Of a stretch of DNA of 64,000 bases, positions 43,638-53,080 are shown piece by piece; position 1 is the first letter of the stretch; every line of letters starts with the position of its first letter. The translations under genes and the position numbers were made by a program. Source of the stretch: an uncultured Prevotellaceae bacterium (lineage in GTDB: Bacteria; Bacteroidota; Bacteroidia; Bacteroidales; Muribaculaceae); the NCBI GenBank assembly GCA_900318535.1, contig ONKU01000001.1, positions 124,001 through 188,000 of the forward strand. Reading direction: 5' to 3'. The notes under the pieces are model-generated. The model searched no databases, was not told the DNA's origin, and saw nothing but the letters and a program-made list of their open reading frames with translations.

Positions 43638-44684
43638 ATGGCAGTAAAACGAGATACGGTTACCTTCACATCGCTGAACAAGGAGATCAAGAGTGGAAGC
43701 TTTAAGAACATCTACGTCCTGCAGGGCGAAGAGCCTTACTTCATCGACCGGCTGCAAGAGCTCATCATAGAAACTGCCCTCACCGAGGATCAGCGCGATT
43801 TCAACCTGTCGCTGTACTACGGCAATACGGCCAATGTGCGCGAGGTCATCAGTGCCTGCCAGCAATATCCCGCGTTCTCGCAATACAAGGTAGTGGTCGT
43901 TAGAGAAGCGCAGCTCATCTCCAAGCAACCCGGTCACAAAAACGATCTGGACCTGTTTGCGTCCTATGCCGAGAAACCGCTACCGTCCACCATCCTCGTC
44001 ATCTGCCACAAAGGGGACGCCCTCAAGAGCAAATCATTTACCGACGCGCTCAAGGCCACTAAGAGCGGCGTGGTCTTCACATCCAAGAAAGTGCGTGAAG
44101 GGCGTGACCTGGAGACAATGATCGTGAGCTATGCCACATCGCTGGGATGCAACATCGACAGCAAAGCCACCAGCATGCTGGCCGACCACATCGGCACCGA
44201 CATCAGCCGTCTTTTCAGCGAACTGGACAAACTGGCCATGCTGACTGACGACAACAACATCAGTCCATTGCTGATTGAACAGAACATCGGCATCAGCAAG
44301 GATTATAATAACTTTGAACTTGAGGAGGCCTTGGCCAGACGCGACGCAGCGAAAGCGTTCCGCATCGTGGACTATTTTGAGCGCAATCCAAAAAACAACC
44401 CTTCGGTCGTGAGCATTGCGATGTTGTTCTCGTTCTTCTCTAACGCGTTGCTAACCGCTACCGCCAGTGACAAATCGCTCGAGGGCATCATGGATGTGGT
44501 GGGAACTCGCAGCCAGTGGCGTGCCCGCAAATTTTTGGATACCACACGTGTTTATAGCACACGTTCTCTTGTCAACATCATCGGCTATCTGCGCGAGTGC
44601 GACACCCGCAGCAAGGGCATCGGCTCGCGTCAAGACCAATATGCCCTGCTCAAAGACCTGGTCTATAAAATCCTGCACGCCTGA
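43638..44684 (+). CDS. holA: DNA polymerase III subunit delta
   Basis: The 348-residue protein is of normal length for HolA, the clamp-loader subunit that opens the sliding clamp. Features: FKNIYVLQGEEPYFIDRLQE near the N-terminus, ACQQYPAFSQYKVVVVREAQ, the middle DHIGTDISRLFSELDKLAML, and the helical C-terminal collar domain. The Walker motif is degenerate, as expected for delta. The gene has its own promoter. Confidence 0.93.
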   Translation: MAVKRDTVTFTSLNKEIKSGSFKNIYVLQGEEPYFIDRLQELIIETALTEDQRDFNLSLYYGNTANVREVISACQQYPAFSQYKVVVVREAQLISKQPGHKNDLDLFASYAEKPLPSTILVICHKGDALKSKSFTDALKATKSGVVFTSKKVREGRDLETMIVSYATSLGCNIDSKATSMLADHIGTDISRLFSELDKLAMLTDDNNISPLLIEQNIGISKDYNNFELEEALARRDAAKAFRIVDYFERNPKNNPSVVSIAMLFSFFSNALLTATASDKSLEGIMDVVGTRSQWRARKFLDTTRVYSTRSLVNIIGYLRECDTRSKGIGSRQDQYALLKDLVYKILHA

Positions 44685-44770
44685 CAGGGCAAGACACATT
44701 ATATTTAAGCATTTTGGCTTGATTTCAGTAAAAACCTGCTGAAATCTGCAAGTTTTTGGTGATAATTCAC

Positions 44771-44778
44771 TATTTTTG
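44771..44778 (+). promoter_or_regulatory. -7 promoter element upstream of the GH53 gene
   Basis: TATTTTTG fits TAnnTTTG, 28 bases before ATG 44807. No TTG at the usual distance. Confidence 0.4.
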
Positions 44779-44806
44779 CAGATTCACAACCGTACTAACT
44801 ATTATC

Positions 44807-46468
44807 ATGACGAAAAGGTTATTACTGATTATCAGCCTGCTGACGTTTACATGCATGGCAGCATGGTGCGGAACCCAATATGCAGGTGGAGACATATCCC
44901 TTCTTCCCAAATATGAGGAAAAAGGTGCCATTTATTATGATGAGAACGGGAAACGCATCACCGATATGCTCAGTTACCTGAAAGCAACAGGGCTGAATGC
45001 TATGCGCGTGCGCTTGTTCGTTGATCCCTCTAAGGCCAATGCCGAGGATCAAGGCGAAGGCGTCTGTCAAGATTTACCCTTTGTTGCCTCATTGGGCCAA
45101 CGCATCAAAGCGGCAGGCTTTAAGTTGCTGCTCGACATTCATTACAGCGACACCTGGACAGATCCAGGACAACACAGTATGCCATCGTCATGGACGGTTC
45201 AGAGCGCCCTGGCCGATAGCGTGTATAGCTATACCGAGCGGGTGCTCTATACCTTGATTGCCGCTGGTGCGACACCTGATTTCATCCAGGTGGGCAACGA
45301 GGTGACCTACGGCATGCTGTGGCCCACCGGCCATTGTTATCCCAACGGCACGAACTACGGCAACGGCACATTTGAGACGTTCGCCAATTACCTCAAGCGC
45401 GGCATTCAAGCTTGCCGTGAAGTGTGCCCCAACGCCAAGATTGTCGTACACACCGAGATGAGCCGCGCATCCAACGTGACATCATTCTACAACACCCTAA
45501 AGGATTATACTACCGACTTTGACATCATTGGGTTGAGTTATTACCCTTACTGGCACGGTGGCATAAGTGTCCTGGACGGCTTGCTGACTACGCTGGAAAA
45601 TTCTTATCCCGACAAAAAGATACAAATTGTAGAGACCGGCTATCCGCATGCCTACTATCCCTCGGGCGCCAACTATGACCTGCAATCGACTTGGCCAGCT
45701 ACCGAAGCCGGGCAGAAGGCCTTTGCATCGGCTCTCGTAGAGACACTGAATGCCCACCGCAATGTAAACGGACTCTATTGGTGGTTCCCTGAGGCCAATG
45801 AATATGGCATCAGCTACGTGAACCATGTGACAACCGACTGGTATAATTGCGGCTGGTGGGATAACCAAAACGGACAGGTGATGGACGCACTGTTTGAGGT
45901 GGCCAAATACGCAGACAGCAGCGAAGATGAGCCTACAGACAGTGCCAGCATCTATATTGTGGGTGGAGAGGGAAACTGGAGCTTGACCGAACCATTATCC
46001 AAAATGACATATTCGGGCAACGGCATATACATGGACACACTGACCATCAGCGCCCCAATCTATTTCGTTTTTGCCGATGGGGGACCTGCATACTGGAACA
46101 ACGATTGGACAGCCTTTAACGCCAATTACCGTTACGGTCCCACAGCCACAACGACCGTCACAACGGGAGCCACCTACTCTACCGCCAAGCGAGACAACAA
46201 CTATTCTTACTATTTCACTGGCGACGGCAGCGATTACCTGTTTACATTCGATGCCGATAATCTCACCTTCACACTGGACCGCGTCGGACTGTTAGGCGAT
46301 GTGAATAACGACAGGCAGGTAAACATCCAGGATGTGACCATCCTCATCGACTATCTGCTGGGCAGCACTATGACGTCATTCGATACAACTAACGCTGACG
46401 TCAATCAGGACAAAACCATCAACATTGCAGATGTAACCTCGCTTATCGACCGCTTGCTGGCAGGTTAA
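44807..46468 (+). CDS. GH53 endo-beta-1,4-galactanase with dockerin tail
   Basis: Start chosen at ATG 44807 (MTKRLLLIISLLTFTCMAAW), which gives a proper signal peptide; 553 residues. The GH53 domain covers about 22-365: YAGGDISLLPKYEEKG, MRVRLFVDPS, LLDIHYSDTWTDPGQ, the acid/base Glu in QVGNEVTYGMLWP (near 165) and the nucleophile in IVETGYPH (near 276). A small beta domain like SusE/F starch-binding modules follows (about 375-490; IYIVGGEGNWS). The C-terminus has a two-repeat dockerin (GDVNNDRQVNIQDVTILIDY, ADVNQDKTINIADVTSLIDR). It should cut galactan side chains of pectin outside the cell. No SusC/D pair is next to it. Confidence 0.92.
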   Translation: MTKRLLLIISLLTFTCMAAWCGTQYAGGDISLLPKYEEKGAIYYDENGKRITDMLSYLKATGLNAMRVRLFVDPSKANAEDQGEGVCQDLPFVASLGQRIKAAGFKLLLDIHYSDTWTDPGQHSMPSSWTVQSALADSVYSYTERVLYTLIAAGATPDFIQVGNEVTYGMLWPTGHCYPNGTNYGNGTFETFANYLKRGIQACREVCPNAKIVVHTEMSRASNVTSFYNTLKDYTTDFDIIGLSYYPYWHGGISVLDGLLTTLENSYPDKKIQIVETGYPHAYYPSGANYDLQSTWPATEAGQKAFASALVETLNAHRNVNGLYWWFPEANEYGISYVNHVTTDWYNCGWWDNQNGQVMDALFEVAKYADSSEDEPTDSASIYIVGGEGNWSLTEPLSKMTYSGNGIYMDTLTISAPIYFVFADGGPAYWNNDWTAFNANYRYGPTATTTVTTGATYSTAKRDNNYSYYFTGDGSDYLFTFDADNLTFTLDRVGLLGDVNNDRQVNIQDVTILIDYLLGSTMTSFDTTNADVNQDKTINIADVTSLIDRLLAG

Positions 46469-46529
46469 AAGCCACTGCGATTTATTTCATTTTTGAAAAT
46501 CACAAATCAATTATAATAGCATCAAGACA

Positions 46530-48830
46530 ATGAAGAGACAAGTCATCACTTTTACAGCTTTATTGACGCTTGCAGCAGGATTCGCACAATTACAGGGCAT
46601 GATGTCCCCAACTGTGTTCCAGTTCCTTGAAGAACAGTCAATGAACAGCGGTCTTCTCACAAATCAAGGTGCAGATGCAACTGAATTGCTGAAATCCCGG
46701 TTCGCACCCACACGTATCATCAATGGCATTGAGATGGCAGATGTATTCATCGACTATGAGAGCACTGGAGTCATCCCTCTGCTCAAAGCTAACGGAGTGC
46801 GGGTGAATTGTGTGTTTGACGACTTTTTGACTGCTCAAGTTCCCGTTAACCGACTTGATGCCATATCCAAGATCAAAGGAGTAATCAACATGGAAATCAG
46901 TGGCGTGGCAGAACTGTGCAGCGATAGTACGTTAGTAGCAACCCAAGCAGGGATGGTGCTTAATGGACCGCAATACGGATTACCACAAGCATATGACGGA
47001 ACCGGAGTCATCATCGGTATGATTGATGTAGGCTATGACTACCAGCACACTGCGTTCCGTCGCTCGGATGACATAACCAAGACCCGCATCGTGCGCGTTT
47101 ACGATCCAGACAATTCAACGGGACATCCAGCTATCATTGACGGAAACGAGTTGTCTGGCTCAATTTTCATGGGCGCACAAATAGACACTTTGACTACCGA
47201 TTCCTATGATAATTCCCACGGCACTCACACGACAGGGATTGCCGCCGGAAGACACGTGAACGGTTACGGCGGCATGGCACCAGGCGCGGATATTGTTTTG
47301 TGTACCCTGCGCAACCTGCATGCTAGTTTCTCGGAACTAGACATGATCAACTGCATCAAGTATATCTACGCTTATGCTGATAGTGTCGGCAAGCCCTGTG
47401 TCATCAACATCAGCATGAGCAACCGGTTTGGCCCGCATGACGGCAATGACCGGGTCTCGAAAGCCGTAGCCAAATGCGTAGGTCCAGGTCGTATCTTTGT
47501 TGTAGCCGCCGGCAATAACGGGAACATTTCTTTCTATTCCCATGGTCCCGCATTGGCTAACAAACCCATGAGCATGGCTATCGGATATGTCTACCCCCAA
47601 GCTGATGAATCGTTTTTTTATTACAATACATGGCTGACGGCGTGGGTGCGTGACAAAAATGTTCTGCCCGTCCTACAATTTCACATCCTTGACAAACAGA
47701 CTAACCATATCGTATGGGAGTCTGAATTGATTAAAATATATAAAAAGTACTCAACATCTTCAGAAATCCAAGAATATTTTCAGCCTCAAATAGGGACAAT
47801 GGGCAATACGGGTTATATGTCCGGACTAGTTTCCATAAACCCCAGCAATTCGAAGTATACAGTAACTTGTGAATTCAAGAACCTGTTGAGCAAGCACTAT
47901 ACTGTAGATGCTGATGGCAATATTACAAGCCGTTATCAGATTGGTATTTCCATTTATCCCCCCTCAGCAGCCATCCCCAACCAACCAGACAGTTGCTATA
48001 TCGACTCTTGGATCTGCACTGCTAACGGTCGCAGCTTATTTTACACTGCTCCAATTCACCGCGACGTGATCTCTGAGAATGGCGATACAGTTACCCAAAC
48101 GATTGAGAACTTCTATGTTAGTCCCAGCACCAGGTGCAGTGTGGGCTCATACACTGTTAATGATTCCATCATCTCGGTAGGCGGCTATTTTGCGCGTAAT
48201 AGTTACTTTTCGCTGCCTGATAATCAAACCATTGTAATGGAGAATTGCCCCATGGGCAACTGGTGGTGGCAGACGAGCTATGAGTATCCTGGATATGGGC
48301 CAACAGGAAAGGCTTTACCAACGATTACAGCCCCTTGCTTTAATGTAATATCGGCAGTAAACCATCTTGCAGGCGTTAATGACACGGTTCCCAATACTGT
48401 AATGAGGGTGGGCAAAGATTACTGGGCGATCATGACCGGAACTTCGATGGCTGCCCCTGCTGTAGCTGGTATCATTGCCCAGTGGCTGCAGATCAACCCT
48501 AACCTATCTCCTGGCCAAATCAAGGACATCATCGCTCAAACCGCCATCAAAGACGATTACACAAATAATCCCGAAAGCGGTTTCCGTTTCGGGCCTAACG
48601 GCAAGATTGATGCCCTGGCTGGAGCAAGGCGGGTGCTGGGTATTAATTACATGATAGGTGACGTGAATGGTAACGGGTTTATTAACATTCAGGATGTTAC
48701 CTGGTTGGTTGATTACCTGCTGGAAATGCCCAACGAGAACTTCGTCTTGGAAGCTGCTGATGTATTTCCTGATGGCACAATCAATATCCGCGACCTTACC
48801 CGCTTGATTGATATCTTATTAGGATTATGA
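46530..48830 (+). CDS. Secreted S8 subtilisin-like protease with dockerin tail (first of a pair)
   Basis: The 766-residue protein has a signal peptide (VITFTALLTLAAGFAQ). An inhibitor-like prodomain (to about 135) is followed by the catalytic triad: Asp in IIGMIDVGYDY (near 166), His in NSHGTHTTGIAAG (near 230) and Ser in GTSMAAPAVAG (near 638). A large insertion of about 400 residues lies between His and Ser, part of it with beta-rich character. The C-terminal dockerin has a typical first repeat (GDVNGNGFINIQDVTWLVDY) and a looser second one (ADVFPDGTINIRDLTRLIDI). A paralogue follows directly. Its DNA is more AT-rich than the paralogue. Confidence 0.9.
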   Translation: MKRQVITFTALLTLAAGFAQLQGMMSPTVFQFLEEQSMNSGLLTNQGADATELLKSRFAPTRIINGIEMADVFIDYESTGVIPLLKANGVRVNCVFDDFLTAQVPVNRLDAISKIKGVINMEISGVAELCSDSTLVATQAGMVLNGPQYGLPQAYDGTGVIIGMIDVGYDYQHTAFRRSDDITKTRIVRVYDPDNSTGHPAIIDGNELSGSIFMGAQIDTLTTDSYDNSHGTHTTGIAAGRHVNGYGGMAPGADIVLCTLRNLHASFSELDMINCIKYIYAYADSVGKPCVINISMSNRFGPHDGNDRVSKAVAKCVGPGRIFVVAAGNNGNISFYSHGPALANKPMSMAIGYVYPQADESFFYYNTWLTAWVRDKNVLPVLQFHILDKQTNHIVWESELIKIYKKYSTSSEIQEYFQPQIGTMGNTGYMSGLVSINPSNSKYTVTCEFKNLLSKHYTVDADGNITSRYQIGISIYPPSAAIPNQPDSCYIDSWICTANGRSLFYTAPIHRDVISENGDTVTQTIENFYVSPSTRCSVGSYTVNDSIISVGGYFARNSYFSLPDNQTIVMENCPMGNWWWQTSYEYPGYGPTGKALPTITAPCFNVISAVNHLAGVNDTVPNTVMRVGKDYWAIMTGTSMAAPAVAGIIAQWLQINPNLSPGQIKDIIAQTAIKDDYTNNPESGFRFGPNGKIDALAGARRVLGINYMIGDVNGNGFINIQDVTWLVDYLLEMPNENFVLEAADVFPDGTINIRDLTRLIDILLGL

Positions 48831-48868
48831 ACTGTTTTGGACAAGATAAACTAAAAACAAGAGATAAT

Positions 48869-51097
48869 ATGGTAAAAAAGACGATAATTACTGTGTGCTT
48901 GCTGTCTTTGCTCCACATCGGCATTCAAGCGCAGCACGTTCTCCCGCCCACAGTGAGGCAATACATGAATGAGCGTGCTCTGGGTGAGCACGAAACGGCA
49001 GTTTCCCGTTTTGCCTCTTCCCGTATGGTCGAAGGCCGTGAAATGGTTGATTGTTTCATTGCCATCGACAACCCAGGAACTATCTCCAGGCTGCGGGCGA
49101 CAGGTGTAGCGGTCAACTGCGAGTTTGACGGTTTCGTCACCGCCCAGGTACCGGTTAATCTGTTGGCACAGGTGTCACAGATCGTTGGTGTGAGTGATGT
49201 TGAGGTCAGCCCCAGGATTAAATTGTGCACTGACAGCACCATGAATGCCACCCATGTCATCGATGTGCTGAACGGCACTACCAACAATCTGCCACTCAAT
49301 TATGATGGCACGGGAGTTATTGTCGGTGTCATTGATACGGGTTTTGATTATCAGCACAGGGCTTTCAGGGATCCTGACAATCCATCGCTGTGTCGCATTT
49401 CCAGGGTCTATGACACGAGTGACAAAACGGGCCACAAGGTCAGATACAGGAGTTCGGTTCTGCCCGGGTCGGTGTTCATTGACGACGAGATTCTTACATT
49501 GACCACTGACAATGCTGAGAGCACACACGGCACCCACACCTCGAGCATTGCTGCTGGAACCCATGTCAACGGTTATGGAGGCATGGCCCCTGGAGCCGAT
49601 ATCGTCCTGTGTGCCGTGAGCGAGATGGGTACGGGCCTGTCTACTGTCGAAGTGGCAAACTGCGTCCGGTATATCAGTTGCTACGCCGACAGTGTGGGCA
49701 AACCTTTCGTTGTCAGCGTGAGCGTGAGCACAACCGACGGCCCCCACGACGGCAGGGACTACCTGTCCAAGGCTATTGCCCAGCTCGTAGGCCCTGGCAA
49801 GGTGTTTGTCATTGCTGCGGGCAACAACGGCAGCAACCCCACCTATGCCCATTGCACCGCTTCACCGTCCCAGACCAAACGTTTCCTTTTCATGCAGAAG
49901 GACGGCTCGGGCTACGACTCGACCTACTGCTATGTAAACTTCGTGGCCGACCTGTGGACGCGCAACGATTTCACGCGCTTTGACTTCAAGTTCCACGTGC
50001 TTGATTTGACTACCAACCAGATTGTATGGGAATCGGAGGAGAGTGTTTCCACTGTGAACATAGATCTGTCGCTGCTGTCCGATTACTATACTCCCGTCCC
50101 CGGTTCGCCAACCCATTATCTGAAGGGAACTGTACAGACCTCAACTGATGGAAAGAAGTATCACCTGATTGTCCAGGCCCGCAACCTGCAGAGCACCCAG
50201 TACACCACCTCGGGCAGCAGCAACACCAAAAAGAGCCGTTATGCACTGGGCTTGACGATCACTCCTCGCAAGGAAACCGACATCGATGCGTGGGTGAGCA
50301 ACAGCAACGCCCGTTTTCCTCAATACACCAACGCAATAACAACGATGGACGGCGAGTCGGTCTCAGATTCTTATGTACCTTCCAACAGCGATTGTTCCAT
50401 CGGCACCTATGCCGTTCACGACTCCATCATTTCGGTAGGTGCCTACGCAGCCCGCAACTCCTACTATTCGTTATTGGGCGACAAAATAGTCACTACCAGC
50501 TCAGTCACCATCGGACAGATCGCCAGTTTCTCGAGCTACGCGCTCGAGGGTACCGGTCCCACTGGCAAGGCGCTGCCCACCATCTGTGCGCCAGGCTATA
50601 ATGTGGTGGCCGCAGGCAGCAGCTACAACGCATACGCTAACAACTCGGGGTACACCGTGATGAAGACCGAGGACGGCAGTCCCTGGTGCGTCATGAGCGG
50701 CACCTCAATGGCCACGCCGACTGTGGCCGGCATCATCGCCCTGTGGCTGCAAGCCAATCCCCGTCTCTCAGTCAGGGAGATTAAGGACATCATGGCCCAA
50801 ACGGCTATTCGTGACAAATACACCAATGGCAGCATGGGCACCCACTTCGGCCCCAATGGCAAGATTGACGCCCTTGCCGGCATTAAACTCATCCTCCAGC
50901 GCCAAGGCTATGGCAGCGGCGATGTGAACTGCGATGGCATCGTCAGCATCAATGATGTGACCGACCTGATTGACTATCTCCTGGGCACTATGCCCAAAAT
51001 CTTCAACGACAAGGCCGCCGACGTTGACTTAGACGGCCAGGTATCGATCGGGGACGTAACGGGTCTCATCGACCTCCTCTTGACGGGTAACGTGTAA
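48869..51097 (+). CDS. Secreted S8 subtilisin-like protease with dockerin tail (second of a pair)
   Basis: Start chosen at ATG 48869 (MVKKTIITVCLLSLLHIGIQ), which gives a signal peptide; the frame is open back to an ATG overlapping the previous stop at 48827. The 742 residues contain the triad: Asp in IVGVIDTGFDYQH (near 155), His in STHGTHTSSIAAG (near 220), Ser in GTSMATPTVAG (near 611). The C-terminal dockerin repeats are GDVNCDGIVSINDVTDLIDY and ADVDLDGQVSIGDVTGLIDL. It is similar along its whole length to the gene before it, so the pair arose by tandem duplication, followed by divergence in composition. Confidence 0.9.
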   Translation: MVKKTIITVCLLSLLHIGIQAQHVLPPTVRQYMNERALGEHETAVSRFASSRMVEGREMVDCFIAIDNPGTISRLRATGVAVNCEFDGFVTAQVPVNLLAQVSQIVGVSDVEVSPRIKLCTDSTMNATHVIDVLNGTTNNLPLNYDGTGVIVGVIDTGFDYQHRAFRDPDNPSLCRISRVYDTSDKTGHKVRYRSSVLPGSVFIDDEILTLTTDNAESTHGTHTSSIAAGTHVNGYGGMAPGADIVLCAVSEMGTGLSTVEVANCVRYISCYADSVGKPFVVSVSVSTTDGPHDGRDYLSKAIAQLVGPGKVFVIAAGNNGSNPTYAHCTASPSQTKRFLFMQKDGSGYDSTYCYVNFVADLWTRNDFTRFDFKFHVLDLTTNQIVWESEESVSTVNIDLSLLSDYYTPVPGSPTHYLKGTVQTSTDGKKYHLIVQARNLQSTQYTTSGSSNTKKSRYALGLTITPRKETDIDAWVSNSNARFPQYTNAITTMDGESVSDSYVPSNSDCSIGTYAVHDSIISVGAYAARNSYYSLLGDKIVTTSSVTIGQIASFSSYALEGTGPTGKALPTICAPGYNVVAAGSSYNAYANNSGYTVMKTEDGSPWCVMSGTSMATPTVAGIIALWLQANPRLSVREIKDIMAQTAIRDKYTNGSMGTHFGPNGKIDALAGIKLILQRQGYGSGDVNCDGIVSINDVTDLIDYLLGTMPKIFNDKAADVDLDGQVSIGDVTGLIDLLLTGNV

Positions 51098-51104
51098 CAA
51101 ACAC

Positions 51105-51144
51105 ACTAGGGGCCATTACCACCATCGCGGTAACGGCCCCTAGT
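51105..51144. terminator. Bidirectional terminator between the subtilase and gpmI
   Basis: ACTAGGGGCCATTACC (51105-51120) pairs with GGTAACGGCCCCTAGT (51129-51144), one mismatch. It lies between two convergent genes, 8 bases past one stop and 23 before the other. Confidence 0.8.
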
Positions 51145-51167
51145 ATTTAAACGTATCTATTTATCTG

Positions 51168-52691
51168 CTACTTGGTCACGTCGATGAGGCCGTGGCCAGT
51201 CATCTCCTTCGGCTGCGGCAATCCCATGATCTGCAGGATGCTGGGTGCCACGTCGGCCAAGCGGCCCGTGTTGATGATCAGTTCGGGATCCTCGGTCACA
51301 TAGATGATCGGCACGGGATTCAGCGAGTGGGCCGTGTTAGGCGTGCCGTCGCTGTTGATAGCATGGTCAGCATTGCCGTGGTCGGCGATGAGGATGACCT
51401 CATAGCCCGTGGCACGTGCGGCCTCGACGGTGTCGTGCACACAGCGGTCAACGGCCTTAACGGCCTGGGTGATGGCACCATACACGCCGGTGTGACCTAC
51501 CATGTCGCCGTTGGCGTAATTCACCACAATAAAGTCGTACTTGTCCTCGCGAATGGCAGCCACCAGCTTGTCGCGCACCTCATAGGCGCTCATCTCGGGC
51601 TTCAGGTCATAGGTAGCCACATCGGGTGAGGGCACCAGGATGCGGTCCTCGTTCTCGAAGGGCTGCTCACGGCCGCCACTGAAGAAGAACGTCACGTGGG
51701 CATATTTCTCAGTCTCGGCAATGTGCAGCTGGCGCTTGCCCTGGCTGGCCAGGTACTCCGACAGCGTGTTATCCACATTCTCCTTGGGGAAGAGCACGTG
51801 CACGTTCTTGAACGTGGGGTCATAGGGCGTCATGCAGTAGTACTGCAGGCCGGGGATGACCTTCATGCCGTCCTCGGGCTTGTCCTGCTGTGTCAGGGCG
51901 ATGGTAATCTGCTTCGCACGGTCGTTGCGGAAGTTGAAGAAAATCACCACGTCACCCTCCTGGATGCGGCCGTCCACGGTCGAGTTGACGATGGGCTTGA
52001 TGAACTCGTCGGTCACGCCCTCGTCATAAGACTCCTGAATGGCCTTCACCATGTCGTCGCTCTTCTTGCCCTCACCGGCGGTGAGCATGTCATAGGCGAT
52101 CTTGATGCGGTCCCAGTTGTTGTTTCGGTCCATTGCATAGTAGCGGCCGATAACCGTGGCCACCGTGCCGGCGCTTTGCTTGCAGTGCTCGGCTACCGTG
52201 TTCACAAAGCCCTTACCGCTCTCGGGGTCGGTGTCACGACCATCCATGAAGCAGTGCACAAACACGCGCTCCAGGCCATATTCCTTGGCGATGTCGCACA
52301 GGGCCATCAGGTGCTCCTGCGAACTGTGCACGCCGCCAGTGCTCGTCAGGCCCATGATGTGCAGGGCCTTGCCGTTCTCCTTGGCGTAGGTGTAGGCATT
52401 TACGATCTCGGGATTCTTCAGGATAGAGCCATCCTTGATGCTCTTGTTGATTTTCACCAGGTCCTGATAGACGACACGACCGCCGCCGATGTTCAAGTGA
52501 CCTACCTCGCTGTTACCCATCTGTCCGTCGGGCAGACCCACATCCTCGCCGCAAGCCTTGAGCGTGCTGTGCGGATAGGCTGCACGCAGGAAGTCAAGAT
52601 AAGGAGTCGGGGTACTATAAATTGCATTGCTGTGACCTTTGGGACCCTCGCCCCAACCGTCCAGAATCATCAATAATGCTTTCTTTGCCAT
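51168..52691 (-). CDS. gpmI: 2,3-bisphosphoglycerate-independent phosphoglycerate mutase
   Basis: Start chosen at ATG 52691 ([14 protein letters not shown]), giving 507 residues, the usual length; the frame is open for 46 more codons but without family sequence. The alkaline-phosphatase-like metal and phospho-serine site is recognisable: LILDGWG at the start, [20 protein letters not shown] with the catalytic Ser (near 62), [24 protein letters not shown], and late metal ligands in [12 protein letters not shown] and [10 protein letters not shown]. It is Mn-dependent and interconverts 2- and 3-phosphoglycerate in glycolysis. A -7 element TATCTTTG (minus strand 52745-52738) lies upstream. Confidence 0.97.
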   Translation of the reverse strand: MAKKALLMILDGWGEGPKGHSNAIYSTPTPYLDFLRAAYPHSTLKACGEDVGLPDGQMGNSEVGHLNIGGGRVVYQDLVKINKSIKDGSILKNPEIVNAYTYAKENGKALHIMGLTSTGGVHSSQEHLMALCDIAKEYGLERVFVHCFMDGRDTDPESGKGFVNTVAEHCKQSAGTVATVIGRYYAMDRNNNWDRIKIAYDMLTAGEGKKSDDMVKAIQESYDEGVTDEFIKPIVNSTVDGRIQEGDVVIFFNFRNDRAKQITIALTQQDKPEDGMKVIPGLQYYCMTPYDPTFKNVHVLFPKENVDNTLSEYLASQGKRQLHIAETEKYAHVTFFFSGGREQPFENEDRILVPSPDVATYDLKPEMSAYEVRDKLVAAIREDKYDFIVVNYANGDMVGHTGVYGAITQAVKAVDRCVHDTVEAARATGYEVILIADHGNADHAINSDGTPNTAHSLNPVPIIYVTEDPELIINTGRLADVAPSILQIMGLPQPKEMTGHGLIDVTK

Positions 52692-53080
52692 AATTGTATT
52701 ATTACCTATTTTGTTGTTAAACCTGATTTTGGGACTGCAAAGATAGTACAAATTGTTTTCATTTAATACTTTATTTCGTTTGTTTTGTTCGTTTCTTCCG
52801 TTTTGTCCGCACGTGCACGCCCCACGCAACGTTTATCAAACAACTCATACAACTAGGCTGTAGCGCTCATTACAAAAAAGGAAAACAATAAATACAACAA
52901 ATACTAAGGGCATCCGCACTCCTGTTGCAGGAATGCGAATGCAATCATTTTAATCCTTATTATCCGCCGAGAAGAAATAAGAATGAGGATGCTAATTAGT
53001 TTAATTCGTTTAATTTGTAGACAGAAATAATTTGCCGACCTTTAAGATCTTGGCGGCTTAGCGTGGGGTTGTAGCGAGCA
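52692..53080. other. 389-base gene-free stretch between gpmI and the M64 peptidase gene
   Basis: It holds the gpmI -7 element (52738-52745) and a hairpin at 52910-52942, where GCATCCGCACTCCTG pairs with CAGGAATGCGAATGC with two wobble-type mismatches. The rest is AT-rich and shows no convincing open frame. Confidence 0.55.
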
